Below, piece by piece: positions 6,984 through 13,214 of a DNA stretch of 13,214 nt. Position 1 is the stretch's first letter. The number at the start of each line of letters is the position of its first letter. The notes beneath the pieces were generated by a model, which saw nothing but the letters and a program-made list of their open reading frames with translations, was not told where the DNA came from and did no database searches. Origin of the DNA: Xanthobacteraceae bacterium (lineage in GTDB: Bacteria > Pseudomonadota > Alphaproteobacteria > Rhizobiales > Xanthobacteraceae); NCBI GenBank assembly GCA_030037185.1, contig JASHRR010000259.1, positions 1 through 13,214 of the forward strand, written 5' to 3'. A program made the position numbers and the translations under genes.

Positions 6984-8411
6984 TCATCCTATTCTGATGT
7001 TCTGCGCGCCGAACTTCGTCCGCACGAGGTCGGCCCGATCCGGAGCGATCCGCACTGTCATGTGCATGCGGCCGTCCGCGCCCGCGCCGCGCGCCAGCAC
7101 TTCAGCGTGACGGTGCAACCAGCTCATGCCGGCCCCATCGGCGAGGTCGAGCGCGACATCGAGGGTGAGCCGCGAATGGGCAAGTTCAGCCTCGATGATC
7201 GAGGCCAGGCCATCAAGCCCCTCGCCCGTCAGCGCCGAAACCAACACCGGCTGCCGGTCGTTGCCGCGCCGGCGTGAAAGGTTGTCGAGCTGCTCCCGTT
7301 CGGACGGGCCGAGACGATCGATCTTGTTCCATATCTCGATCACCCGGGGATCGTCCGGCGCGATGCCGAGATCGCCCAGCACGGCGATGACATCCGCCGA
7401 CTGCGCGACGGTGTCTCCGTGGGAGACGTCCCGCACATGCAGGATGATATCGGCTTCTATCACTTCCTCGAGGGTCGCACGGAATGCCGCCACCAACATG
7501 GTTGGCAGGTCCGAAATGAAACCCACCGTATCGGACATGATGATCCGGGCGCCGTGCGGCAGGTCGACCGCCCGCAACGTCGGATCGAGCGTTGCGAACA
7601 ACAGGTCGGCCGAGACGACGGTTGCCTGGGTCAGGCGATTGAACAGTGTCGACTTGCCGGCATTGGTGTAGCCGACCAGCGCGACGATCGGATACGGCAC
7701 GCGCTTGCGGCTCTGGCGATGGAGCTTTCGCGTACTTTTGACGCCGTCGAGTTCGCGCTCGATCTTGGCGATGCGCTCGGCGATCAGACGGCGGTCGGTC
7801 TCGATCTGGGTTTCTCCGGGTCCGCCGAGAAACCCGAAACCGCCGCGCTGGCGTTCGAGATGGGTCCAAGATCGCACGAGGCGGCTGCGCTGATAGTTGA
7901 GATGCGCGAGCTCCACCTGCAGGGCGCCTTCGCGGGTGCGGGCGCGGGCGCCGAATATCTCCAGAATCAGGCCGGTGCGGTCGAGCACCTTGGCGTTCCA
8001 CGCCTTTTCCAGATTGCGCTGCTGCACCGGCGACAATGCGCAATCCATGATCACCAGGGAGGCCTCGTGGCTCCTCACCACGCCCGCCAGTTCCTCGACC
8101 TTGCCCTTGCCCAGATAGGTCGACGGCCGGATCGCCGCCAAGCCGATGACGCCCTGCGCCACCACTGCGAGGTCGATCGCGCGCGTCAAGCCCACCGCCT
8201 CATCGAGGCGGGCCGCGTCTGCCCTCCCCTCCCCTGCCCTGCCTTCCGCCGCACGCGGAGCAGGCAACGGAGCGGATGGAGGCTTACCCGCCCCCGGCGC
8301 AGGGGGGGGCGCAGGTCGCGTGCGCCGATAGGGCCCGATGACGACCGCACGCCCAGTCGTCAAGCCCTCCGGCGGGCCCAGCTTGGATGTGGTATGCTGA
8401 TGCGGCTCCAA
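6984..8411 (-). CDS. hflX: Ribosome-associated GTPase HflX
   Basis: 475 residues. HflX binds the 50S subunit and splits stalled or hibernating ribosomes. Seen: an HflX N-terminal domain at about 68-200 with STYLGKGKVEEL and the conserved GGFGFLGGPGETQIETDRR (190-208), a coiled-coil-like stretch at 208-235, then the GTPase domain: Walker A GYTNAGKST (247-255), FATLDPTLR (272-280), DTVGF (294-298), NKID (362-365) and VSAL (391-394). Residues 29-65 are an added Pro/Ala/Gly-rich segment. The start is TTG 8411, immediately after the hfq stop (TGA-TTG) and in the same frame, with no good ribosome site of its own, so translation is probably coupled to hfq. TTG at 8363 is a less likely alternative because a purine-rich site sits too close to it. 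Position after hfq is conserved well beyond alphaproteobacteria. Confidence 0.96.
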   Translation of the reverse strand: MEPHQHTTSKLGPPEGLTTGRAVVIGPYRRTRPAPPPAPGAGKPPSAPLPAPRAAEGRAGEGRADAARLDEAVGLTRAIDLAVVAQGVIGLAAIRPSTYLGKGKVEELAGVVRSHEASLVIMDCALSPVQQRNLEKAWNAKVLDRTGLILEIFGARARTREGALQVELAHLNYQRSRLVRSWTHLERQRGGFGFLGGPGETQIETDRRLIAERIAKIERELDGVKSTRKLHRQSRKRVPYPIVALVGYTNAGKSTLFNRLTQATVVSADLLFATLDPTLRAVDLPHGARIIMSDTVGFISDLPTMLVAAFRATLEEVIEADIILHVRDVSHGDTVAQSADVIAVLGDLGIAPDDPRVIEIWNKIDRLGPSEREQLDNLSRRRGNDRQPVLVSALTGEGLDGLASIIEAELAHSRLTLDVALDLADGAGMSWLHRHAEVLARGAGADGRMHMTVRIAPDRADLVRTKFGAQNIRIG

Positions 8412-8672
8412 TCAGGTTTTTTCCACGGCAGCCCCCTCTTCGCCGCCTTCAAAAAGCTGCACAGGGTGCCCCGGCATAATGGTCGATATGGCGTGCTTGT
8501 AGACGAGTTGGGAATGCCCATCTCGCCGCAGCAACACGCAAAAATTGTCGAACCAAGTCACCACCCCTTGCAGCTTCACGCCATTGACGAGAAAAATTGT
8601 GAGGGGGATTTTTGCTTTACGTACATGATTAAGGAAGGTGTCTTGTAAATTTTGTGCGCGATCGGCTGCCAT
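8412..8672 (-). CDS. hfq: RNA chaperone Hfq
   Basis: 86 residues, of the compact alphaproteobacterial length. Hfq forms a hexameric ring that pairs small RNAs with mRNAs. Seen: [12 protein letters not shown] (8-19) with proximal-face Q10 and D11, the Sm1 strand core [15 protein letters not shown] (22-36), the aromatic WFDNF (40-44), and the Sm2 motif [10 protein letters not shown] (58-67), whose Y-K-H is the proximal RNA site. The C-terminal tail is short and acidic ([12 protein letters not shown]). ATG 8672 is preceded by AAAGGCGGAAAAAAC, a poor, distant ribosome site. A candidate promoter lies about 80 bp upstream, so hfq may be transcribed from its own start as well as from the ntr block. 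Confidence 0.98.
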   Translation of the reverse strand: MAADRAQNLQDTFLNHVRKAKIPLTIFLVNGVKLQGVVTWFDNFCVLLRRDGHSQLVYKHAISTIMPGHPVQLFEGGEEGAAVEKT

Positions 8673-8751
8673 GGCCGTTTTTTCCGCCTTTTTGTTTGCA
8701 GTCTGGCACTGCGGTTGATTGATCTACTCTCTCCCGGACGCGTAGTTAGTC

Positions 8752-8780
8752 AGTCTAAGACCCAGACATCACATTAACAA
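8752..8780 (-). promoter_or_regulatory. Candidate sigma70-type promoter for hfq-hflX
   Basis: On the minus strand, TTGTTA (8775-8780) and TAGACT (8752-8757) are separated by exactly 17 bases, each matching the -35/-10 consensus at four of six positions. It sits in the 180-bp gap between dat and hfq, about 80 bases before the hfq start. Such matches arise easily by chance, hence the modest confidence. Confidence 0.35.
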
Positions 8781-8852
8781 GTAGGACAGGGCCCCTCGCA
8801 AGCCGCCCCGCGGTCACTTGGCGTTTTTTACGGGGATTTGCCAGTCCTTATG

Positions 8853-9710
8853 TCAGGTAAATTCCGCATGACGGTGAAATTCCCGCCGCAGCGCGAGGGC
8901 GAGCGGACCCGGACGGCCACTGCCGACCGGCGTTCCGTCAATCGTGACCACCGGCTGCACGATCTGGCTCGCAGCCGTGATAAAGGCTTCCAGCGCCGCC
9001 TTTGCTTCCGCTACGGTGAACGCTCGTTCGATGAAAGGCAGCCCCCTGGCCGCGATCGCGTCGATAACTACGGCGCGGGAAATTCCGCTGAGGATGCTGT
9101 TATCAGCTTGGCGCGTCACGACCTCGCCATCCGCGGTGACGATCCATGCATTTGACGAGGCCCCTTCGGTGATGAAGCCTTTCGCATCGACAAGCCACGC
9201 CTCGCGCGCTCCGGCCTCGCGCGCTGTTTGCTTGGCAAGGACATTCGGCAGCAAACATACCGACTTGATGTCTGGCCGCGCCCACCGTGCGTCCGCGAGC
9301 GTTATCACCGCGATACCTTCGGCGGCGACGTTCTCCGCCTTCGCGTTGTCATGGGAACGCGCGGTGACGACAATTGACTGCGCCGTGCCCGGCGCCGGAA
9401 AGGCGAAATCGCGCCTAGCCACGCCACGGCTAATCTGCAGATAGACGATGCCGTTGCGCACCCGGTTACGCCTGACGGTCTCGTGCAGGACGACACTGAG
9501 AGCCGACAGCGACATCGGCAAGCCGATGCGCAACTCGGCGAGCGATCGCATCAGGCGCGCCATGTGGCGGCGCTCGTCGACGAGGCGAGCCTCGCGCACC
9601 TCGCACACCTCATAGACCGCGTCGGCGAATTGATAGCCGCGATCCTCGACATGGATGCGGGCATCGCGATGGGGCCGATAACGGCCATTCACATAAGCAA
9701 TGCGGGTCAT
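8853..9710 (-). CDS. dat: D-amino-acid aminotransferase (class IV PLP enzyme)
   Basis: 285 residues, the usual length for fold-type IV aminotransferases (D-alanine aminotransferase, branched-chain aminotransferase, aminodeoxychorismate lyase). Seen: the N-terminal YVNGRYRPHRDARIHVEDRG and FADAVYEV (28-35) typical of D-amino-acid aminotransferase; the PLP lysine K149 in ARPDIKSVCLLPNVLAK; E182 in ITEGASSNAW, which contacts the cofactor pyridine nitrogen; and SGISRAVV near 215. The reaction would be exchange of the amino group between a D-amino acid such as D-alanine and 2-oxoglutarate. ATG 9710 follows the ntrX stop by 11 bp, so it is almost certainly co-transcribed with ntrYX. The spot between ntrX and hfq is its usual one in Hyphomicrobiales. 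Exact substrate is not readable, and a branched-chain activity is the main alternative. Confidence 0.9.
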   Translation of the reverse strand: MTRIAYVNGRYRPHRDARIHVEDRGYQFADAVYEVCEVREARLVDERRHMARLMRSLAELRIGLPMSLSALSVVLHETVRRNRVRNGIVYLQISRGVARRDFAFPAPGTAQSIVVTARSHDNAKAENVAAEGIAVITLADARWARPDIKSVCLLPNVLAKQTAREAGAREAWLVDAKGFITEGASSNAWIVTADGEVVTRQADNSILSGISRAVVIDAIAARGLPFIERAFTVAEAKAALEAFITAASQIVQPVVTIDGTPVGSGRPGPLALALRREFHRHAEFT

Positions 9711-9721
9711 GGCATTCCGCG

Positions 9722-11089
9722 CTAATCCATTCCCAGCGCCTTGAGCTTGCGGTGCAGCGCCGAGCGCTCCATGCCGACGAATTCGGCGGTGCGGGATATG
9801 TTTCCGCTGAACCGGCTGATCTGAGCACGCAGGTATTCACGCTCGAAGGCCTCGCGGGCATCCCGCAGCGGCATGCCCATCAGCTGCTCGCCGCCGCTGC
9901 CATTGGGCATCGACGGCACCATGGATCCAACCTCGGGCGGCAGCATCGCGGCGGTGATCACCGCCTCGGGGTCGCCGCCGGCTAGGATCATCAGCCGTTC
10001 GACATTGTTGCGCAGCTGGCGGACGTTTCCCGGCCAGTCGTGGGTTTGCAGCACCGCCATGGCGTCGTCGCCGATCTGCCGCTTGGGCAGGCCGGTGGCT
10101 TGCGAAATCTGCTCCATGAAGTACTCGACGAGAGGCGCCACATCCTCGCGCCGCTCGGTGAGAGGGGGCACGCGAATGGGCACCACCGAAAGCCGGTGAA
10201 AAAGGTCCTCGCGGAAGCGGCCGGCAGCGATTTCCTCTTCGAGATTATGCGCCGTCGAGGTAACGATCCGCGTGTCTACCTCGACCTTGGTCGAGCCGCC
10301 GGCGCGAAGGAAGGTTTGCTCGACAAGCACGCGGAGAATCTTGTTCTGGGTCTCGCGCGGCATGTCGGCGATCTCATCAATGAAGAGCGTGCCGCCATGG
10401 GCCTCCTCCAGCGCTCCGATCTTGCGTGGGCGGCCGTCGAGCTGCTCGGTCCCGAACAGCTCGATCTCCATCCGCTCCGGCGTGATAGCGGCCGCATTGA
10501 TGACCACGAACGGGGCCGCGGCGCGCAGCGACAACGCGTGAATGGTCCGCGCCGTCAGCTCCTTGCCGGAGCCCGAAGGCCCGACGATGAGGACTCGGCT
10601 GTTGGTGGGCGCGACCTTCTCGATCGTCTGACGCAGGTGCTGCATTGCACCTGAGCTGCCGATCAGCTTCGCCGGATGGGGCGCGAGCTGCTTGAGCTCC
10701 TTGACCTCGCGCTTGAGCCGCGAGGTTTCGAGCGCACGATCCGCCACCAGAACAAGCCGGTCGACCTTGAACGGCTTCTCGATGAAGTCGTAGGCGCCCT
10801 GCTTGATGGCCGCGACCGCGGTTTCGATATTGCCGTGGCCGGAAATCATCACCACCGGCAGATCGGGATAATCCGCCTTGATGCCGGAGAGCATCTGCAG
10901 GCCATCGAGGCGGCTCCCCTGCAGCCAGATGTCGAGGAAGATCAGATTGGGCCGTCGCGCTGCAATCGCTGCCGCGGCCTCATCGCTATCGCGGGCCGTG
11001 CGTGTCGTGTAACCCTCGTCTTCGAGAATTCCCGCGACCAGGTCGCGGATATCGGCCTCGTCGTCGATAATCAGGATATCGGACGCCAT
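9722..11089 (-). CDS. ntrX: Nitrogen/redox response regulator NtrX
   Basis: 455 residues. NtrX is the partner of the membrane kinase NtrY and controls nitrogen, respiratory and envelope genes in alphaproteobacteria. Seen: a receiver domain (about 3-120) with acidic pair D9-D10, phospho-acceptor D53 in LIFLDIWL, and K105 in EKPFK; an AAA+ domain (about 140-375) with Walker A GPSGSGKE (170-177), Walker B GGTLFIDEI (232-240) and the arginine-finger region FREDLFHRL (292-300); and a Fis-type HTH at the end (ISRTAEFVGMERSALHRKLK, 431-450). The GAFTGA loop that contacts sigma54 should follow ELFG (210-213), but the sequence there is TEQLDGRPRKIGALEEAHGG. It therefore probably acts without sigma54. 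That is, as far as I recall, also true of other alphaproteobacterial NtrX proteins. The ribosome site before ATG 11089 is weak (GAGCGGGCAACAGC). Confidence 0.96.
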   Translation of the reverse strand: MASDILIIDDEADIRDLVAGILEDEGYTTRTARDSDEAAAAIAARRPNLIFLDIWLQGSRLDGLQMLSGIKADYPDLPVVMISGHGNIETAVAAIKQGAYDFIEKPFKVDRLVLVADRALETSRLKREVKELKQLAPHPAKLIGSSGAMQHLRQTIEKVAPTNSRVLIVGPSGSGKELTARTIHALSLRAAAPFVVINAAAITPERMEIELFGTEQLDGRPRKIGALEEAHGGTLFIDEIADMPRETQNKILRVLVEQTFLRAGGSTKVEVDTRIVTSTAHNLEEEIAAGRFREDLFHRLSVVPIRVPPLTERREDVAPLVEYFMEQISQATGLPKRQIGDDAMAVLQTHDWPGNVRQLRNNVERLMILAGGDPEAVITAAMLPPEVGSMVPSMPNGSGGEQLMGMPLRDAREAFEREYLRAQISRFSGNISRTAEFVGMERSALHRKLKALGMD

Positions 11090-11106
11090 GCTGTTGCCCG
11101 CTCGTT

Positions 11107-11126
11107 TTAGTTCTTGGTTTCACCGA
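11107..11126 (-). repeat. Diverged copy of the ntrY 3' end, next to ntrX
   Basis: These 20 bases match 11284-11303, the last codons of ntrY, at 16 of 20 positions, and all four differences are transitions. The offset is 177 bp, a multiple of three. Extended slightly and read on the minus strand, this copy encodes I-I-G-E-T-K-N-stop, beside F-V-S-E-T-R-N-stop at the real ntrY end. It lies 17 bases before the ntrX start. Confidence 0.65.
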
Positions 11127-11283
11127 TTATTAGAATTACCTGACGATCAGTTGAGCATTCCTACCGGAGTCAAGGCTGGGCTTGGCTTCCGCGCCGTGCT
11201 TGCTGCCCCCTCCCCTACCCCGCAGTGCGCAGCGTAGCGAGGGCAAGACGTGGATCGCCGATTCACTCATATCGGAAACTGCT
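11127..11283. other. Extra segment between ntrY and ntrX, probably inserted or repeated DNA
   Basis: Together with the repeat next to ntrX it makes the ntrY-ntrX gap 194 bp, long for a pair that is normally tightly linked. It contains a polypyrimidine run (CCCCCTCCCCTACCCC, 11206-11221) and GCAAGACGTGGATCGCCG (11243-11260), which resembles a dispersed intergenic repeat I recall from Bradyrhizobium genomes. A minus-strand frame of about 45 codons (ATG near 11270) is open but has composition unlike a protein. No terminator or clear promoter is visible. Confidence 0.45.
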
Positions 11284-13214
11284 CTAGTTCCTGGTTTCGC
11301 TGACGAACGTTTGTGCCGGTTCCGCCGCAAACCGCAGCCGCATCCAGGCGCCGCGTTGGCCAGGAAATTTTTCTGCCGCATCGCGCAGCTCGATTCGCCC
11401 GCCGTGTTCTTCGAGAATTTTTCCGACGATTGCGAGGCCGAGGCCGGTGCCCTTCTCCCGCGTCGTCACATAGGGCTCGAGCAGGCGGCTGCGATTTTCC
11501 TTTGGCAGGCCGATGCCGTTGTCGATGACGTCGATGACGATCTCGGAGTCGGCGCGTGCCGCCGAAACCAGGATGCGACCGCGCCCGAGCTGGTCGGGCG
11601 GAACCGCGGCCACCGCTTCACCGGCATTCTTGATGATGTTGGTCAGTCCTTGTGAGATCAGCCGGCGATCGAAGCGCGCCGGCATCGGGTCCTCAGCGAC
11701 TTCGACCTCGATGTCGATATCGGCATTGCCCACGCGTTGCAGAAATGCGACCTGGCGCACCGTATCGGTGACGTCATCGACCATCATCACCGGCTTCGGC
11801 ATCCGAGCGAAACGCGAGAACTCGTCGACCATGCGCCTGATGTCATCGACCTGTCGTACGATCGTATCGGTGCATTGCGCGAACACGCCGCGATCCTCGC
11901 TGATCAAATTGCCGTATTTGCGGCGCAGGCGCTCGGCGGAAAGCTGGATGGGGGTGAGCGGATTTTTGATCTCGTGGGCAATGCGGCGCGCGATATCGGC
12001 CCATGCGGCGGTGCGCTGCGCCGTCACCAATTCGGTGATGTCGTCGAGCGTGACGACGTAGCCGTGGTCGGGATTTGACGATTGTTCTGAGGTGACCCGC
12101 ACCGAGACCGTGCGGTCGCGGCCGTTGCGGTGAATCGTGGTCTGCCCTTGGACGAGGCGGTGGCCACTCAGGCGCGCCGGTTCAATCAAGTCCCTGATCT
12201 CGGGCACGATCTCTTCGAGCGGGTGCCCGAGCGCTTGCGCTTCGCTCGATCCTATCAGTTTCTCGGCGGAACGGTTGAGAATGCTGACATGCCCTTTGCC
12301 ATCGACGCCGATGACGCCGGCGCTGGCGCTGGCCAGCACCGCTTCGGTGAAGCGGCGCCGGCTGTCGACAAGATCGCGCGCCCGCACGATGTCGTTGCGC
12401 TGGGTCCGCAATTCCTGCGTCATCTTGTTGAAGGTCGAGCCGAGCTGGGCGAGGTCGCCTTCCGAGCGGCGCACCGGCACCTGCACATGCAGATTGCCGG
12501 TCGAGACCAGGCTTGCGGCGCTGATGAGCCGCCTTATCGGCGCCACCAGCCGATTGGCGAACGCAAAGCCAATCCACACCGCCGACAACAGCACGGTCAG
12601 CGCAATAACTGTGTACATCAACGCGAAGGCGATCTGCACGCCGATGCGCCTCGCTTCGAGATTGCCGTATTCCTGGATGTTACTGTCAGTCTGCCGGATC
12701 TGCGCCAGCACGCTCGGATCCGTGTAGCGAGCGACGAACAGGTAAGCGTCGTCGTAGCCCTTGAGCTTGATGAGCGCGCCGACGTAATTCGTGTCCCCCA
12801 GCCAGCCGGCAACCGCCTCGCCGTCGCCGATCTGGGCCAGGCGGTCAGCGGGCGGCAGCGGCGGTTCCGGCACTTGGGACGGAAGGCGAATGTCAGCCTT
12901 CAGGATGACCGATTGGTCCGACCTGAGCATCATCGCAACCGGCATGCCGCGAAGCCGTGCCTGCGTGGTGAAGCCTTGGCGGAACCTGTCGATATCCTGG
13001 GAGAACAAGGACTTCGCCTGCGCGACGTCGCTCGCCATGAAGTTGGTCTCGGCCTGGATCGAGAGCTCGTGTTGCTTGAGATAGGCTTCCGAGACGATCA
13101 CGGAGTTTTCCATGACCGCGCGGGTGCTAAGCAAGAACAGCCGGTCGAACCCGCGGTCGAGGTTGACGCTCGCGACCACGGCAACCAGCACGGCAGGCAC
13201 CACGGCGATCACCG
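11284..13214 (-). CDS. ntrY: Membrane sensor histidine kinase NtrY (5' end outside the window)
   Basis: About 642 residues are present; family members are near 750-780, so the start and the first membrane helices lie beyond 13214. Residues are numbered from the Met codon at 13212. Seen: the end of a transmembrane helix (1-16), an extracytoplasmic sensing region (about 20-188), a second helix (about 192-218), a HAMP linker (about 219-272; RLVAPIRRLISAAS), a PAS domain (about 285-395), and the kinase core. The phospho-acceptor is H412 in IARRIAHEIKNPLTP; the ATPase boxes are NIIKNAGEAV, DNGIGLP and GTGLGLAIV. It should phosphorylate NtrX, encoded next on the same strand. The C-terminus FVSETRN-stop is partly duplicated 177 bp downstream, suggesting the gene once ended nearer ntrX. 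Confidence 0.96.
   Translation of the reverse strand, partial: VIAVVPAVLVAVVASVNLDRGFDRLFLLSTRAVMENSVIVSEAYLKQHELSIQAETNFMASDVAQAKSLFSQDIDRFRQGFTTQARLRGMPVAMMLRSDQSVILKADIRLPSQVPEPPLPPADRLAQIGDGEAVAGWLGDTNYVGALIKLKGYDDAYLFVARYTDPSVLAQIRQTDSNIQEYGNLEARRIGVQIAFALMYTVIALTVLLSAVWIGFAFANRLVAPIRRLISAASLVSTGNLHVQVPVRRSEGDLAQLGSTFNKMTQELRTQRNDIVRARDLVDSRRRFTEAVLASASAGVIGVDGKGHVSILNRSAEKLIGSSEAQALGHPLEEIVPEIRDLIEPARLSGHRLVQGQTTIHRNGRDRTVSVRVTSEQSSNPDHGYVVTLDDITELVTAQRTAAWADIARRIAHEIKNPLTPIQLSAERLRRKYGNLISEDRGVFAQCTDTIVRQVDDIRRMVDEFSRFARMPKPVMMVDDVTDTVRQVAFLQRVGNADIDIEVEVAEDPMPARFDRRLISQGLTNIIKNAGEAVAAVPPDQLGRGRILVSAARADSEIVIDVIDNGIGLPKENRSRLLEPYVTTREKGTGLGLAIVGKILEEHGGRIELRDAAEKFPGQRGAWMRLRFAAEPAQTFVSETRN

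Noticed and set aside
7419..8648. Plus-strand open frame of 409 codons opposite hflX and hfq
   Set aside because: It is antisense to two well-recognised conserved genes, with no motif or ribosome site.
11136..11381. Small minus-strand frame starting near 11270 between ntrY and ntrX
   Set aside because: About 45 codons from its usable ATG, repeat-like composition, no ribosome site and no recognisable motif.

Overview
The window is GC-rich chromosomal DNA from an alphaproteobacterium, most likely order Hyphomicrobiales (Bradyrhizobium/Xanthobacteraceae-like). The best evidence is the minus-strand block ntrY-ntrX-dat-hfq-hflX (11284-13214 down to 6984). This gene order is characteristic of that order, and the proteins carry the expected family motifs.

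Layout, left to right. (1) Positions 2-1192, plus strand: the 3' part of a membrane-anchored protein with a planctomycete-type cytochrome c domain and leucine-rich repeats, closed by a clear intrinsic terminator at 1219-1254. (2) 1318-1852, plus strand: a decayed small (p)ppGpp hydrolase (MESH1/SpoT-HD type) with a nonsense codon, a single-base insertion and a lost metal ligand. (3) 1945-5109, minus strand: two genes for probably exported proteins, an amidase-signature hydrolase followed by a Tat-signal protein made of three RidA/YjgF-like domains, all lacking the RidA catalytic arginine. (4) 5110-6035: about 0.9 kb without a convincing intact gene. It holds what looks like the worn 3' end of an IS200/IS605 TnpB gene with its terminal hairpin. 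(5) 6036-6944, plus strand: a stand-alone 5'-3' exonuclease of the PolA N-domain/FEN type, convergent with hflX. (6) 6984-13214, minus strand: the nitrogen-regulation and RNA-chaperone block.

How the genes fit together. NtrY (membrane sensor kinase) and NtrX (response regulator without a GAFTGA loop) form a two-component pair. A D-amino-acid aminotransferase follows ntrX by 11 bp. Hfq follows after a 180-bp gap holding a plausible promoter, and the ribosome-associated GTPase HflX abuts hfq with no spacer and in the same reading frame. The ntrY-ntrX spacer is unusually long (194 bp). It ends, next to ntrX, in a diverged copy of the last codons of ntrY, so something was inserted or duplicated there.

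I see no CRISPR array, rRNA, tRNA or intact mobile element. The most notable points are the arginine-less exported triple-RidA protein beside an exported amidase, the multi-lesion alarmone hydrolase pseudogene, the duplicated ntrY tail, and the TnpB-like remnant. None of them proves a new system.
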